A DNA stretch of 64,000 nt from Burkholderiales bacterium (GCA_015075645.1 JABTUF010000004.1:186001-250000), one strand, 5' to 3'. Numbered from the stretch's first letter, positions 8,666 to 18,366 are shown. Notes: a model not told the origin generated them from the sequence alone. Numbers and translations are program-made.

Positions 8666-9397
8666 CTAATCCAGGAAGTCGCCGTGCTTCTCGACGTAGG
8701 CCGCGAGGTCGAGCGAGTGCTGGCGCACGAGCCGCTCGGCGAGTTCGGTGTCGCGCTTCTCGAGCGCCTCGATGATCCGCATGTGATCGACGATCGAGCG
8801 TGACGCGCGGTCGGCCTGCGAGATCGTCACGCGGCGGATCGCGCGGACGTGGATGAACAGGTTCTCCAGCGTCTGGCCCATCAGATGCGACCCGGACAGG
8901 CGGATGATCGCCTGGTGGAACGCGATGTTCGCGTCCGAGTATTCGCCGATGTGCTCGGCCGGCGCGGCGTTGCGGAAGTCGTCGAACATCCGGCGCAATC
9001 CCGCGATGTCCTCGTCCGAGGCGTTCACCGTCGCGAGCCGGGCGGCCATGCTCTCGATCGCCGCCCACATCTCGATCATCTCGACGATCTGGCGCTTCGT
9101 CTTGCGGACGATGAAGATGCCGCGCCGCGGCGCGGTACGCAGGAGCCCCTCCTGCTCGAGGAGCGTCATCGCCTCGCGGATCGGCGTGCGCGACACACCG
9201 AGCGAGCGCGAGAGCTGGCGCTCGTCGATCCGCACCTCGCCGGGGTGCGAGTACACGTCGGCGTCGATGATCGCCTGCTTCAGCGCCGCGTAGGCCCGAT
9301 CGCGCAGACTCGCTCCCGCCGTGAGCGGCGCGAGCGGCAGCGGGGTCTTGGGGACGGCGATCCGGCCGGGGGGCATCGTCGCTACGCGCCGGAGCAT
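8666..9397 (-). CDS. GntR-family regulator with FCD ligand-binding domain
   Basis: A 243-residue FadR-subfamily repressor/activator. The winged helix-turn-helix covers roughly residues 30-95 (RDRAYAALKQAI, RQLSRSLGVSRTPIREAMTLLEQEGLL). The all-helical FCD domain follows, with the metal/ligand histidines in IAFHQAIIRLSGSH and VDHMRII. FCD members typically sense small carboxylates. It sits tail-to-tail with dctM and heads away from the oxalate cluster. A motif overlapping its own promoter at 9467-9482 also overlaps the oxc promoter, suggesting autoregulation plus control of oxalate degradation. An internal ATG at residue 8 is an alternative start. Confidence 0.92.
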   Translation of the reverse strand: MLRRVATMPPGRIAVPKTPLPLAPLTAGASLRDRAYAALKQAIIDADVYSHPGEVRIDERQLSRSLGVSRTPIREAMTLLEQEGLLRTAPRRGIFIVRKTKRQIVEMIEMWAAIESMAARLATVNASDEDIAGLRRMFDDFRNAAPAEHIGEYSDANIAFHQAIIRLSGSHLMGQTLENLFIHVRAIRRVTISQADRASRSIVDHMRIIEALEKRDTELAERLVRQHSLDLAAYVEKHGDFLD

Positions 9398-9466
9398 CGC
9401 ATTGCCGCGCCGTGCGGACGCACGTCGCGGGGACGGCCGAGGCTCCGGAGACGCGGCCGGGACTTC

Positions 9467-9499
9467 GTATCTTATATATCAGGAACCACGCAGGTCCAA
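9467..9499 (-). promoter_or_regulatory. Candidate gntR promoter with overlapping operator motif
   Basis: On the minus strand, TTGGAC (9499-9494) and TATAAG (9476-9471) are separated by 17 bases. The motif CTGATATATAAGATAC (9482-9467) overlaps this -10 element. The same motif with two substitutions lies at the oxc promoter (11230-11245), which makes it a credible binding site for a shared regulator, most simply this GntR protein. Confidence 0.55.
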
Positions 9500-9671
9500 G
9501 CCGCGCGGCGGTTGCCCGGGCGGGTTGACACGAACGAAGCGCTGCCGCGCTCGACCGGCAGCGCGTCGGTTGGAGCGACGGCCCTGCTGATCAGGCCCGT
9601 CGCGTCGGGGTCATCGATCCGGGCGGCGCACCGACGCGCGGACCGCGCTTCGAGCGGATTGCCGCGTCGAG

Positions 9672-9971
9672 TCAGTGCCGGTGGGGCGACGTGGCGCCGA
9701 CGCGCAGGCGGTCGCGCGCCTCGACGATCTCCCGCGCCAGGGCGTCGACGTCGTAGGCCTTCGCGAGATGCGGCCGGTGCCGGCGCAGCCATCCCGCGAT
9801 CCGCTCGGCCTCGCTGCCCGGGCCGACCAGTTCGCGCATCGTGGCGCTGTCCCAGTGCCAGTCGAGTTCGAGTTCCTCGAACGCCGCGTTGTAGGCCTCG
9901 AGTTCGGGATCGGTCTCGAGGATCGGGCGCGCGGGAGCGTGGTGGAAGATCGTGGAAGGGCGGGTCATCAT
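9672..9971 (-). CDS. Small protein of unknown function (99 residues)
   Basis: I do not recognise this family. The protein is soluble-looking and acidic in its first half (ETDPELEAYNAAFEELELDWHWDS), then basic (GWLRRHRPHLAKAYDVDALAREIVEARDRL). A good ribosome site, AGGAG, lies 5 bases before the first of two adjacent ATG codons. It is flanked by gntR and the LysR gene, in the opposite direction to the latter, and faces an AT-rich segment at 10030-10080. Its position suggests an accessory to the oxalate region, but there is no direct evidence. Confidence 0.6.
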   Translation of the reverse strand: MMTRPSTIFHHAPARPILETDPELEAYNAAFEELELDWHWDSATMRELVGPGSEAERIAGWLRRHRPHLAKAYDVDALAREIVEARDRLRVGATSPHRH

Positions 9972-10046
9972 GGCGGCTCCTGGGGTTGCTGTCCGACGAG
10001 CGAACCATGGTTCAGCACGAACATAACGTACAGATTAACGCTGTTC

Positions 10047-10059
10047 TATAATATATAAT
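10047..10059. promoter_or_regulatory. AT-rich candidate promoter region between the small ORF and the LysR gene
   Basis: Two perfect TATAAT hexamers (10047-10052 and 10054-10059) lie in a markedly AT-rich stretch (10030-10080) within a GC-rich genome. No good -35 is present at standard spacing, so LysR-type activation or an unusual promoter is possible. Confidence 0.35.
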
Positions 10060-10151
10060 GTATTGCTTATATTTACTTCGCCGCTCAACCCAACGGACCC
10101 CGCGCGCCTCCGAAATGGCCGACGCGTGACCGGGCCGACGCCGAGCCGACG

Positions 10152-11099
10152 ATGAAGCATGCGACGCTCCGCCAGTTCAAGGTGTTCCAGACCGTCGCCC
10201 GGCACCTGAGCTTCTCGCGCGCCGCCCTGGAACTGCACTTGACGCAGCCCGCCGTCTCGGCCCAGATCCGTGAACTGGAGGGCCACGCGGGGCTGCCGCT
10301 GTTCGAGCGGCTCGGCCGGCGCATCTACCTGACCCCCGCCGGGCGCGAACTGGTCGAGCAGAGCGGGGCCATCCTGCAGCAGTTCCGCGCGGCCGAGGAG
10401 GCGATGGACCGCCTGAAGGGCGTCGAGGGCGGCGTCCTGTCGGTCGCGGTGATCAGCGCCGGCGACTATTTCTTCCCGCGCCTCCTCGCCGCGTTCGCGC
10501 ACGAGCACGCGGGTGTGCGGATCGAACTCGCCGTGCACAACCGAGAGGGGCTGCTGCGGCGACTCTCCGACAATCTCGCCGACCTCGCGGTCATGGTGCG
10601 CCCGCCCGAGGAGGAGGACCTCGTCGCCGAAGCGTTCGCGCCGCACGCCTATGTCATCGTCGCCGCGCCCGACCACCCGCTCGCCGGCGCGAAGCGCATC
10701 CCGTTCGCGCGCATGCTCGCCGAGCCCTTCGTCGTGCGCGAGCGCGGATCCGACACCTGGAACTCGATGCGCGATGCGTTCGGATCGCGGTTCGGCGCGG
10801 TGAAGGTCGCGATGGAGATCGGCAGCAACGAGACGATCAAGCAGTCGGTCATCGCCGGGTTCGGACTGGGCTTCCTGTCGTCGCACGCGATCGCGCTCGA
10901 GCGGGCCGTGGGTGCGCTCGCGGTGCTGGACGTGGTCGGCTTTCCGGCGATGCGCCATTGGTACGTCGTGCGCCACCGCCGCAAGCGCCTGCCGCCGGTG
11001 GCCGCGGCCTTCAAGGCCTTCCTGCTGGAGCACGGGGAGCGTCTGATCGACGGCTACCTCAAAGCGAGCGGTTCGCCCGCCGGCACGTCGGCCGCCTGA
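10152..11099 (+). CDS. LysR-family transcriptional regulator (CbbR-like)
   Basis: A 315-residue LTTR. The N-terminal helix-turn-helix is RQFKVFQTVARHLSFSRAA followed by LTQPAVSAQIRELE (residues about 7-45), which closely resembles CbbR-type regulators. The C-terminal effector domain starts near residue 95 (GVLSVAVISAGDYFFPRLL) and ends with a conserved GFGLGFLSSHA segment. It precedes oxc on the same strand by 300 bases, so it may control the oxalate or formate genes; CbbR-like sequence alternatively suggests carbon-fixation control, but no Calvin-cycle gene is in view. Confidence 0.9.
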   Translation: MKHATLRQFKVFQTVARHLSFSRAALELHLTQPAVSAQIRELEGHAGLPLFERLGRRIYLTPAGRELVEQSGAILQQFRAAEEAMDRLKGVEGGVLSVAVISAGDYFFPRLLAAFAHEHAGVRIELAVHNREGLLRRLSDNLADLAVMVRPPEEEDLVAEAFAPHAYVIVAAPDHPLAGAKRIPFARMLAEPFVVRERGSDTWNSMRDAFGSRFGAVKVAMEIGSNETIKQSVIAGFGLGFLSSHAIALERAVGALAVLDVVGFPAMRHWYVVRHRRKRLPPVAAAFKAFLLEHGERLIDGYLKASGSPAGTSAA

Positions 11100-11218
11100 T
11101 CGCGCTCCAATGTCGATCGGGCGCCTCTATTGCGCCGCAGCATCGGAACCGCGAACTCCTGCGTCAATGCGTGCTGCATTGCCGCATCGCATTTCCGGCA
11201 CTTCCGCGTCGAATCGCG

Positions 11219-11248
11219 TTGACACCGCGCTGATATATCAAATACCTT
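11219..11248 (+). promoter_or_regulatory. Candidate oxc promoter with operator-like motif
   Basis: TTGACA (11219-11224) is followed after 18 bases by TACCTT (11243-11248). Between and over the -10 lies CTGATATATCAAATAC (11230-11245), containing the palindrome TGATATATCA. It matches 14 of 16 bases of the site at the gntR promoter. The rest of the 300-base gap 11100-11400 holds nothing else I can identify. Confidence 0.55.
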
Positions 11249-11400
11249 ATCTCGGAACGCCGGGGTGTTCGATGTCCTTGCCGTTGTCGCGTGCCCGGCC
11301 GCGAACGAACCCCGATCCACTCGCCTGACTACGCCGCACGCCCGAGTTCGATCCCGGCACGGATCGGGACCGGCGCGCGGCACCGTCGCCGGAGGAGCGC

Positions 11401-13173
11401 ATGAACGACCACGCGGTGAAGTCCGCCCCCGCAGCAGCCCCCGCGACGCACGCGGCCGCGGCGCCGGCGCAGGAGACCGACGGTTTCCAACTCGTCATCG
11501 ACGCGCTGAAGCTGAACGGCATCGACACGATCTTCGGCCTTCCCGGCATTCCGATCACCGACCTCTCGCGCCGCATGCAGAAGAGCGGCATGCGCGTGAT
11601 CGCGTTCCGGCACGAGCAGAGCGCGGGCTACGCGGCGTCGATCGCGGGATTCCTCACGCAGAAGCCGGGCATCTGTCTCACGGTGTCGGCGCCCGGGTTC
11701 CTGAACGGACTCACCGCGCTCGCGCACGCGACGACGAACTGCTTCCCGATGATCCTGTTGAGCGGCAGCTCCGAGCGGGAGATCGTCGACTTGCAGCAGG
11801 GTGACTACGAGGAGATGGACCAGCTCGCGATCGCGAAGCCGCTCGCGAAGGCCGCGTTCCGCGTGCTGCACGCCGAGGACATCGGCGTGGGCGTCGCGCG
11901 CGCGATCCGAGCGGCGGTGTCGGGACGCCCCGGCGGCGTCTACCTCGACCTGCCGGCGAAGCTCCTCCCGCAGGCGATGGACGCCGTCGCCGGCAAGGCC
12001 TCGCTGATCAAGGTCGTCGACCCGGCGCCGCGCCAGATTCCGGCGCACGACGCGATCGTGCGCGCGGTCGACCTGCTCCGCTCCGCGAAGAAGCCGCTCA
12101 TCATCCTCGGCAAGGGCGCGGCGTACGCGCAATGCGACGCCGACGTTCGCGCGCTGGTCGAGCGCACCGGCATCCCCTACCTGCCGATGTCGATGGCGAA
12201 GGGCCTCTTGCCCGACACGCACGAACTCTGCGCGTCCGCCGCGCGTTCGTTCGTGCTGCCCGAGGCGGACGTCGTGGTTCTCGTCGGCGCGCGCCTCAAC
12301 TGGCTCCTGTCGCAGGGCAAGGGCAAGACCTGGGGCGCCGCGAAGCCGAAGGCCTGGGGCGGGCAGACGTTCGTGCAGATCGACATTTCGCCGCAGGAGG
12401 CCGACAGCAACGTGCGCATCGACGCGCCGGTCGTCGGCGACCTCGGGTCCTGCGTGGCGGCGATGCTGAAGGAGATCGGGTCGTCGTTCCCGAAGCCGCC
12501 CGCCGATTGGCTCGCCGCGGTCGCGGAGCGCAAGGCGAAGAACGTCGCGAAGATGGCGGAAACGCTCGCGAAGAATCCGTCGCCGATGAGCTTCCAGAGC
12601 GCGCTCGCGGTGGTGCGCGACATCGTCCGCGCCAATCCCGACGCGATGCTGGTGAACGAGGGCGCGAACGCCCTCGACTTCACGCGCTCGATCGTCGACA
12701 TGCACCAGCCGCGCAGGCGCATCGACGTCGGCACCTGGGGCATCATGGGCATCGGCATGGGCTACTGCGTGGCCGCGGCGGTCGTGACCGGGAAGCAGGT
12801 CATCGCGATCGAGGGCGACAGCGCGTTCGGCTTCTCCGGCATGGAGACCGAGACGATCTGCCGCTACGGCCTGCCGGTGTGCATCGTCGTCATGAACAAC
12901 AACGGCGTGTACCGCGGCGACGAGAAGAGCTACGGCGGCAGCGCCGATCCGTCGCCGCTCGTCTTCGTCAAGGACGCGCGCTACGAGAAGATGATGGAGG
13001 CCTTCGGCGGCGTCGGCGTGCACGTGAGGACGCCCGACGAGCTGCGCCGCGCGATGGAGGAAGCGATCCGCACGCGGCGCCCGACGCTCGTCAACGCGGT
13101 CATCGACGAAGGCGGCGGCACCGAGAGCGGCCGCATCACCAGCTTGAATCCGACGGCCGCGAAGAAGGCGTGA
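11401..13173 (+). CDS. oxc: Oxalyl-CoA decarboxylase
   Basis: A 590-residue thiamine-diphosphate enzyme converting oxalyl-CoA to formyl-CoA and CO2. After an alanine-rich N-terminal extension of about 25 residues, the Pyr domain includes [10 protein letters not shown] and the cofactor-activating glutamate in [12 protein letters not shown] (E72). The central domain carries [12 protein letters not shown], and the PP domain has [13 protein letters not shown] with [11 protein letters not shown] (about residues 472-505), the ThDP/Mg motif. [10 protein letters not shown] and [12 protein letters not shown] are characteristic of oxalyl-CoA decarboxylase. Length is close to the usual 565-570 plus the extension. 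It heads the operon-like series with frc 52 bases downstream. Acts in the cytosol. Confidence 0.95.
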   Translation: MNDHAVKSAPAAAPATHAAAAPAQETDGFQLVIDALKLNGIDTIFGLPGIPITDLSRRMQKSGMRVIAFRHEQSAGYAASIAGFLTQKPGICLTVSAPGFLNGLTALAHATTNCFPMILLSGSSEREIVDLQQGDYEEMDQLAIAKPLAKAAFRVLHAEDIGVGVARAIRAAVSGRPGGVYLDLPAKLLPQAMDAVAGKASLIKVVDPAPRQIPAHDAIVRAVDLLRSAKKPLIILGKGAAYAQCDADVRALVERTGIPYLPMSMAKGLLPDTHELCASAARSFVLPEADVVVLVGARLNWLLSQGKGKTWGAAKPKAWGGQTFVQIDISPQEADSNVRIDAPVVGDLGSCVAAMLKEIGSSFPKPPADWLAAVAERKAKNVAKMAETLAKNPSPMSFQSALAVVRDIVRANPDAMLVNEGANALDFTRSIVDMHQPRRRIDVGTWGIMGIGMGYCVAAAVVTGKQVIAIEGDSAFGFSGMETETICRYGLPVCIVVMNNNGVYRGDEKSYGGSADPSPLVFVKDARYEKMMEAFGGVGVHVRTPDELRRAMEEAIRTRRPTLVNAVIDEGGGTESGRITSLNPTAAKKA

Positions 13174-13225
13174 GGCCCGCGCGGCGGCCGGACGATCGCA
13201 AACACGTCATCGCATAGGGGAACGC

Positions 13226-14473
13226 ATGGGCAAGGCACTGGACGGCGTCCGCATCCTGGACTTCACGCACGTGCAATCGGGACCGACCTGCACGCAACTC
13301 CTCGCGTGGTTCGGCGCCGACGTGATCAAGATCGAGCGGGCGGGCGAAGGCGACATCACGCGCGGGCAGCTCCGCGACATCCCGAACGTCGACAGCCTCT
13401 ACTTCACGATGCTGAACCACAACAAGCGCTCGATCACCGTCGACGCGAAGCATCCGAAGGGCAAGGCGGTCATCGAGTCGCTGGTGAAGCATTGCGACGT
13501 GCTGGTCGAGAACTTCGCGCCCGGCGCGCTCGACCGCATGGGCTTCACCTGGGAACACATCCAGAAGCTCAACCCGCGGATGATCGTCGCCTCGGTCAAG
13601 GGCTTCGGGCCCGGTCCCTACGAGGACTGCAAGGTCTACGAGAACGTCGCCCAGTGCGCCGGCGGTGCGGCCTCGACCACCGGCTTCGACGACGGTCCGC
13701 CGCTCGTGACCGGCGCGCAGATCGGCGACTCGGGCACGGGCCTCCACCTCGCGCTCGGCATCGTCGCCGCGCTCTACCAGCGCAAGACGACCGGTCGCGG
13801 CCAGAAGGTGCTCGCGGCGATGCAGGACGGCGTGCTGAACCTGTGCCGCGTGAAGCTGCGCGACCAGCAGCGCCTCGATCGCACGCACGTGATGGAGGAG
13901 TACCCGCAGTACCCGAACGGCAAGTTCGGCGAGGCGGTGCCGCGCGCGGGCAACGCGTCGGGCGGCGGACAGCCGGGGTGGATCCTCAAGTGCAAGGGCT
14001 GGGAGACCGATCCGAACGCCTACATCTACTTCATCACGCAGGCGCCGGTGTGGAAGGACATCTGCGAGGTCATCGGGCGGCCCGAGTGGCTGTCCGACCC
14101 GCGCTACGCGACGCCGAAGGCGCGCCTGCCGCACCTCTCGGAGATCTTCGGCGAGATCGAGAAGTGGACGATGACCAAGACCAAGTTCGAGGCCATGGAC
14201 ATCCTGAACGAGCACGACATCCCCTGCGGCCCGATCCTGTCGATGAAGGAGATCGCCGAGGAGCCGTCGCTGCGCAAGACCGGCACCGTCGTCGAGGTCG
14301 ATCACCCGACGCGCGGCAAGTACCTGACGGTCGGCAATCCGATCAAGCTCTCCGACAGCCCGACCGAGGTCAAGCGCTCGCCGCTCCTGGGCGAGCACAC
14401 CGACGAGGTGATGGCGGAGCTGGGCTACACGAAGGATCAGGTCGCGGCGCTGCGCGCCGAGAACGTCATCTGA
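13226..14473 (+). CDS. frc: Formyl-CoA:oxalate CoA-transferase
   Basis: A 415-residue class III CoA-transferase (CAIB/BaiF fold). It moves CoA from formyl-CoA to oxalate, giving oxalyl-CoA for Oxc and free formate. FRC landmarks are [12 protein letters not shown] near the start, the catalytic aspartate in [10 protein letters not shown] (D168), the glycine-rich loop ASGGGQPG and [23 protein letters not shown] residues before it. The length and motifs match bona fide FRC rather than generic CAIB proteins. The ATG follows AGGGGAACGC. The next gene begins 13 bases after its stop. Confidence 0.94.
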   Translation: MGKALDGVRILDFTHVQSGPTCTQLLAWFGADVIKIERAGEGDITRGQLRDIPNVDSLYFTMLNHNKRSITVDAKHPKGKAVIESLVKHCDVLVENFAPGALDRMGFTWEHIQKLNPRMIVASVKGFGPGPYEDCKVYENVAQCAGGAASTTGFDDGPPLVTGAQIGDSGTGLHLALGIVAALYQRKTTGRGQKVLAAMQDGVLNLCRVKLRDQQRLDRTHVMEEYPQYPNGKFGEAVPRAGNASGGGQPGWILKCKGWETDPNAYIYFITQAPVWKDICEVIGRPEWLSDPRYATPKARLPHLSEIFGEIEKWTMTKTKFEAMDILNEHDIPCGPILSMKEIAEEPSLRKTGTVVEVDHPTRGKYLTVGNPIKLSDSPTEVKRSPLLGEHTDEVMAELGYTKDQVAALRAENVI

Positions 14474-14486
14474 GGGAGACGCATTC

Positions 14487-16619
14487 ATGGCCGCTTCGAA
14501 GAAAGCCACCGTCCGCAAGCTGCTCGACGCGGTGAGAGCCGCGGGACGCGATTCGCTCACCGCGCCCGAGGGCAAGGCGGTGTGCGACGCGTACGCCATC
14601 CCGGTGCCGCAGGAAGGGCTCGCGAGGACCGCCGCCGAAGCGGCGAAGCTCGCGACGAAGATCGGCTACCCGGTCGTGCTGAAGATCGTCTCGCCGCAGA
14701 TCCTGCACAAAACCGAGGCCGGTGGCGTGCTGGTCGGCGTGAAGAACGCCGCCGACGTGAGGAAGGGCTTCGGGGCGATCATGGCGAGCGCGAAGAAGTA
14801 CGACCGCAAGGCCGAGCTCGTCGGCGTGCAGGTGCAGCAGATGGTCGGCGGCGGCCAGGAGGTCATCGTCGGCGCGGTCACCGACCCGTCGTTCGGCAAG
14901 CTCGTCGCGTTCGGCCTGGGCGGCGTGCTGGTCGAGGTGATGAAGGACGTGACCTTCCGCCTCGCGCCCGCGTCGAAGGAGGACGCGCTGTCGATGCTCG
15001 ACGGCATCGCGGCGGCCGAGATGCTGAAGGGCGTGCGCGGATCCGAGCCGGTGAACCGCGCGGCGCTCGCGACGCTGATCCGCAACGTGAGCCAGCTCGT
15101 CGCCGACTTCCCCGAGATCTCGGAGATGGACCTGAATCCGGTGTTCGCGACGAAGAAGGGCGCGATCGCCGCGGACGTGCGCATCGTGTGCGACTGGAAT
15201 CCGCCCGCGCCGCGCTACCGGCCGAAGCACGACGACATCGTGCGCGACATGAACCGGATCATGAAGCCCGACGCGGTCGCCGTCATCGGCGCGTCCGGCG
15301 AGGCCGGCAAGATCGGGAACTCGGTCATGAAGAACCTGATCAACGGCGGCTACCGGGGGAAGATCTACCCGATCAACCCCTCGGCCGACGAGATCATGGG
15401 GCTCCAGGCGTACAAGAGCGTCAGGGACGTCCCCGGCGCGATCGACGTCGCGGTGTTCGCGATCCCGGCGAAGTTCGTCGCCTCGGCGCTCGTCGAGTGC
15501 GGCGAGAAGAAGATTCCCGGCGCAGTGCTGATCCCGTCGGGCTTCGCCGAGACCGGCAACGTCGAGGGCCAGCAGGAGATCCAGGCGATCGGGCGCAAGT
15601 ACGGCGTGCGCCTGATGGGGCCGAACATCTACGGCTTCTACTACACCTGGAAGAACCTCTGCGCCACGTTCTGCACCGCCTACGACGTCAAGGGCCACGC
15701 GGCGCTGTCGTCGCAGTCGGGCGGGATCGGGATGGCGATCATCGGCTTCTCGCGCTCGGCGAAGATGGGCGTCTCGGCGATCGTGGGCCTCGGCAACAAG
15801 TCGGACATCGACGAGGACGACCTCCTCACGTTCTTCGAGCAGGACGACAACACCCACATCATCGTCCAGCACTGCGAGGACCTGAAGGACGGCCGCGCGT
15901 TCGCCGAGGTCGCGAAGCGCGTCAGCCGCAAGAAACCGGTCGTGGTGCTGAAAGCGGGCCGCACCAGCATGGGCGCGAGGGCCGCGAGCTCGCACACCGG
16001 CGCGCTCGCCGGCAACGACAGGATCTACGACGACGTGTTGCGCCAGGCCGGCGTGATCCGCGCGAAGGCGCTGCGCGAGATGCTCGAGTACGCGCGCGCG
16101 ATCCCGAAGCTGCCGACGCCGAAGGGCGAGAACGTCGTCATCATCACCGGCGCGGGCGGCTCGGGCGTGCTCCTGTCGGACGCCTGCGTCGACAACGGAC
16201 TCAAGCTGATGGCGATGCCGGGCGATCTCGACGCGGCGTTCCGCAAGTTCATCCCGCCGTTCGGCGCGGCCGGCAATCCGGTCGACATCACCGGCGGCGA
16301 GCCGCCGAAGACCTACCAGAACACGATCCGGCTGGGCCTCGAGGACGACCGCATCCACTCGCTCATCCTCGGCTACTGGCACACGATCGTGACGCCGCCG
16401 ATGGTGTTCGCGAAGCTCGTCGTCGAGGTGGTCGACGAGTTCCGCGCGAAGGGCATCCACAAGCCGGTCGTGGTCTCGCTCGCGGGCGACGTCGAGGTCG
16501 AGGAGGCCGCGGAGTATCTGTTCGACCACGGCATCCCGGCGTATCCGTACTCGACCGAGATGCCGGTGATGGTGCTGGGCGCGAAGTACCGGTGGGCCCG
16601 CGGCGCGGGACTCGTGTGA
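14487..16619 (+). CDS. NDP-forming acyl-CoA ligase (ATP-grasp, CoA-binding and ligase domains)
   Basis: A 710-residue protein of the acetate-CoA ligase (ADP-forming)/succinyl-CoA synthetase superfamily in beta-alpha order. An ATP-grasp domain occupies about residues 15-230 (TKIGYPVVLKIVSPQILHKTEAGG). A Rossmann CoA-binding domain follows at about 250-345 (PDAVAVIGASGEAGKIGNSV), then two ligase domains with SSQSGGIGMAIIGFS and the phosphohistidine motif SSHTGALAGND (about 499-509). ATG lies 13 bases after frc. Position inside the oxalate operon suggests it makes a CoA thioester (formyl-CoA, oxalyl-CoA or a primer such as acetyl-CoA) to start or maintain the Frc/Oxc cycle; the substrate is unproven. 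Confidence 0.88.
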   Translation: MAASKKATVRKLLDAVRAAGRDSLTAPEGKAVCDAYAIPVPQEGLARTAAEAAKLATKIGYPVVLKIVSPQILHKTEAGGVLVGVKNAADVRKGFGAIMASAKKYDRKAELVGVQVQQMVGGGQEVIVGAVTDPSFGKLVAFGLGGVLVEVMKDVTFRLAPASKEDALSMLDGIAAAEMLKGVRGSEPVNRAALATLIRNVSQLVADFPEISEMDLNPVFATKKGAIAADVRIVCDWNPPAPRYRPKHDDIVRDMNRIMKPDAVAVIGASGEAGKIGNSVMKNLINGGYRGKIYPINPSADEIMGLQAYKSVRDVPGAIDVAVFAIPAKFVASALVECGEKKIPGAVLIPSGFAETGNVEGQQEIQAIGRKYGVRLMGPNIYGFYYTWKNLCATFCTAYDVKGHAALSSQSGGIGMAIIGFSRSAKMGVSAIVGLGNKSDIDEDDLLTFFEQDDNTHIIVQHCEDLKDGRAFAEVAKRVSRKKPVVVLKAGRTSMGARAASSHTGALAGNDRIYDDVLRQAGVIRAKALREMLEYARAIPKLPTPKGENVVIITGAGGSGVLLSDACVDNGLKLMAMPGDLDAAFRKFIPPFGAAGNPVDITGGEPPKTYQNTIRLGLEDDRIHSLILGYWHTIVTPPMVFAKLVVEVVDEFRAKGIHKPVVVSLAGDVEVEEAAEYLFDHGIPAYPYSTEMPVMVLGAKYRWARGAGLV

Positions 16620-16738
16620 CCGCGGGGCACGGGGCGTCTTCGAATGCGTTAACGTGTGCGGTATCCGCGTGCCGCGGACCGGAACGGGTCCAGAAAGTCC
16701 GCACGGCGGCCAGTGAAGCACGAACCCCAGGAGGATTC

Positions 16739-17746
16739 ATGGAACGCAAAGCATTTCGCCGGGCCGCGGTCGCGGCCGCACTCGCTGTCACAGCCGCCGC
16801 GTGGCAGGCGCCCGCGCTGGCCTGGGAACCCACCAAGCCGGTCGAGTTCATCGTGCCCGCGGGCACCGGCGGCGGGGCCGACCAGATGGCGCGCTTCCTG
16901 CAGGGCGTGGTCGCGAAGCACAACCTGATGAAGCAGCCGTTCGTCGTCGTCAACAAGTCGGGCGGCGCAGGCGCGGAAGGCTTCCTCGACGTCAAGAACG
17001 CGAAGGGTGATCCGAACAAGATCATCATCACGCTCTCGAACCTGTTCACGACGCCGCTCGCCACCGGCGTGCCGTTCAACTGGAAGGACCTGACACCGGT
17101 CGCGATGCTCGCGCTCGACGAGTTCGTGCTGTGGGTCAACGCCGAGACGCCGTACAAGACCTCGCAGGACTACGTCGCGGCGATCAAGGCGGGCGACAGC
17201 GGCAAGTTCAAGATGGCCGGCACCGGGTCCAAGCAGGAGGACCAGATCATCACGGTCGCGCTCGAGAAGGCGGTCGGCAAGAAGCTGACCTACGTGCCGT
17301 TCAAGGGCGGCGGCGACGTGGCCGTGCAACTCGTCGGCAAGCACGTCGACTCGACCGTGAACAACCCGATCGAGGCGATCGCGCACTGGCGCTCCGGCGC
17401 GCTGCGTCCGCTGTGCGTGTTCGACACCAAGCCGATGCCCTATCCGGCGAAGGTCACGGCGACGATGTCATGGCAGGACGTCCCGACCTGCAAGTCGCAG
17501 GGTCTCGACGTCGAGTACACGATGCTGCGCGGCATCTTCATGCCGCCGGGCGTGCCGCCGGAGGCGGTGGCGTTCTACGTCGATCTGTTCAAGAAGGTGC
17601 GCGAGCTGCCCGAGTGGAAGAAGTACACCGAGGACGCCGCGTTCAACACCACCTTCATGACCGGCAAGGAGTTCGTCGACTGGGTCGGCAAGGCCGAGAC
17701 GACGCACAAGCAACTGATGCAGGAAGCCGGGTTCCTGGCGAAGTGA
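16739..17746 (+). CDS. tctC: TTT transporter periplasmic receptor (Bug/TctC)
   Basis: A 335-residue periplasmic binding protein of the Bug family. The signal peptide ends around QAPALAWE (residue 22-23). The mature domain starts PTKPVEFIVPAGTGGGADQMARF, typical of Bug proteins, with the VVNKSGGAGAEGFLDVK ligand loop and YVPFKGGGDVAVQL. AGGAGG sits 5 bases before the ATG. It forms a complete tripartite tricarboxylate transporter with the next two genes. Its place between oxalate-activating enzymes and formate dehydrogenase makes oxalate the likely ligand; this is inferred from context. Confidence 0.9.
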   Translation: MERKAFRRAAVAAALAVTAAAWQAPALAWEPTKPVEFIVPAGTGGGADQMARFLQGVVAKHNLMKQPFVVVNKSGGAGAEGFLDVKNAKGDPNKIIITLSNLFTTPLATGVPFNWKDLTPVAMLALDEFVLWVNAETPYKTSQDYVAAIKAGDSGKFKMAGTGSKQEDQIITVALEKAVGKKLTYVPFKGGGDVAVQLVGKHVDSTVNNPIEAIAHWRSGALRPLCVFDTKPMPYPAKVTATMSWQDVPTCKSQGLDVEYTMLRGIFMPPGVPPEAVAFYVDLFKKVRELPEWKKYTEDAAFNTTFMTGKEFVDWVGKAETTHKQLMQEAGFLAK

Positions 17747-17847
17747 CCGGCGCCGCGGGCGGCGGGGTCCTGCCCCCGCCCCCCGCGCGCCATCGGTGGA
17801 TCGCGCCGCGGCGACGCGGAAGCGGCCAGCATGGAGGAGAAGTCGCC

Positions 17848-18366
17848 GTGAGCGAACCGTCACAGGAGGTTTCCGCCGCCGGCCGCGGGCTCATGACCCG
17901 CTGGGTCGAACTCGTGTTCGCGCTCTTCATCATGCTGGGCGGCGCGATCGTGGTGTTCGACAGCGTCCGGCTCGGCGCGAGCTGGGGCAGCGACGGTCCG
18001 CAGTCCGGCTACTTCCCGTTCCTCGTCGGGATGGCGCTGCTCCTTTCCAGCGCGTGGATCGCGGGTTCGGTACTCGTCCGCTGGCGCGCGCTCGCCGACA
18101 GCGTGTTCGTCGAGTGGAACGCGTTGAAACCGGTGCTGAAGATGCTGCTGCCGACCGCTGCGTACGTCATCGTCATCCGGCTCCTGGGTCTGTACGTGGC
18201 CTCGGCGATCTTCATCGGTTTCTTCATGATCTGGCAGGGCCGCTACCGGATCGCCACGGCGCTCGGCGTCGCGATCGGCGTTCCGGTGCTGCTGTTCCTG
18301 CTGTTCGAGGTGTGGTTCCTCGTGCCGCTGCCCAAGGGCCCGGTCGAGAATCTGCTCGGTTATTGA
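17848..18366 (+). CDS. tctB: TTT transporter small membrane subunit
   Basis: A 172-residue protein with four predicted membrane helices, as in TctB: helix 1 ELVFALFIMLGGAIVVF, then YFPFLVGMALLLSSAWI, LPTAAYVIVIRLLGLYVASAIF and VPVLLFLLFEVWFLVPLP. The GSDGPQSGYFP loop is characteristic. GTG at 17848 was chosen because GGAGGAG lies 8-14 bases before it and no upstream ATG is in frame; the methionine at residue 15 is an alternative. Confidence 0.85.
   Translation: MSEPSQEVSAAGRGLMTRWVELVFALFIMLGGAIVVFDSVRLGASWGSDGPQSGYFPFLVGMALLLSSAWIAGSVLVRWRALADSVFVEWNALKPVLKMLLPTAAYVIVIRLLGLYVASAIFIGFFMIWQGRYRIATALGVAIGVPVLLFLLFEVWFLVPLPKGPVENLLGY

Noticed and set aside
8646..8666. Short inverted repeat between dctM and gntR as a terminator
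   Set aside because: Stem of only 6 bp with a 9-base loop, no T-run, and it enters the gntR stop codon.
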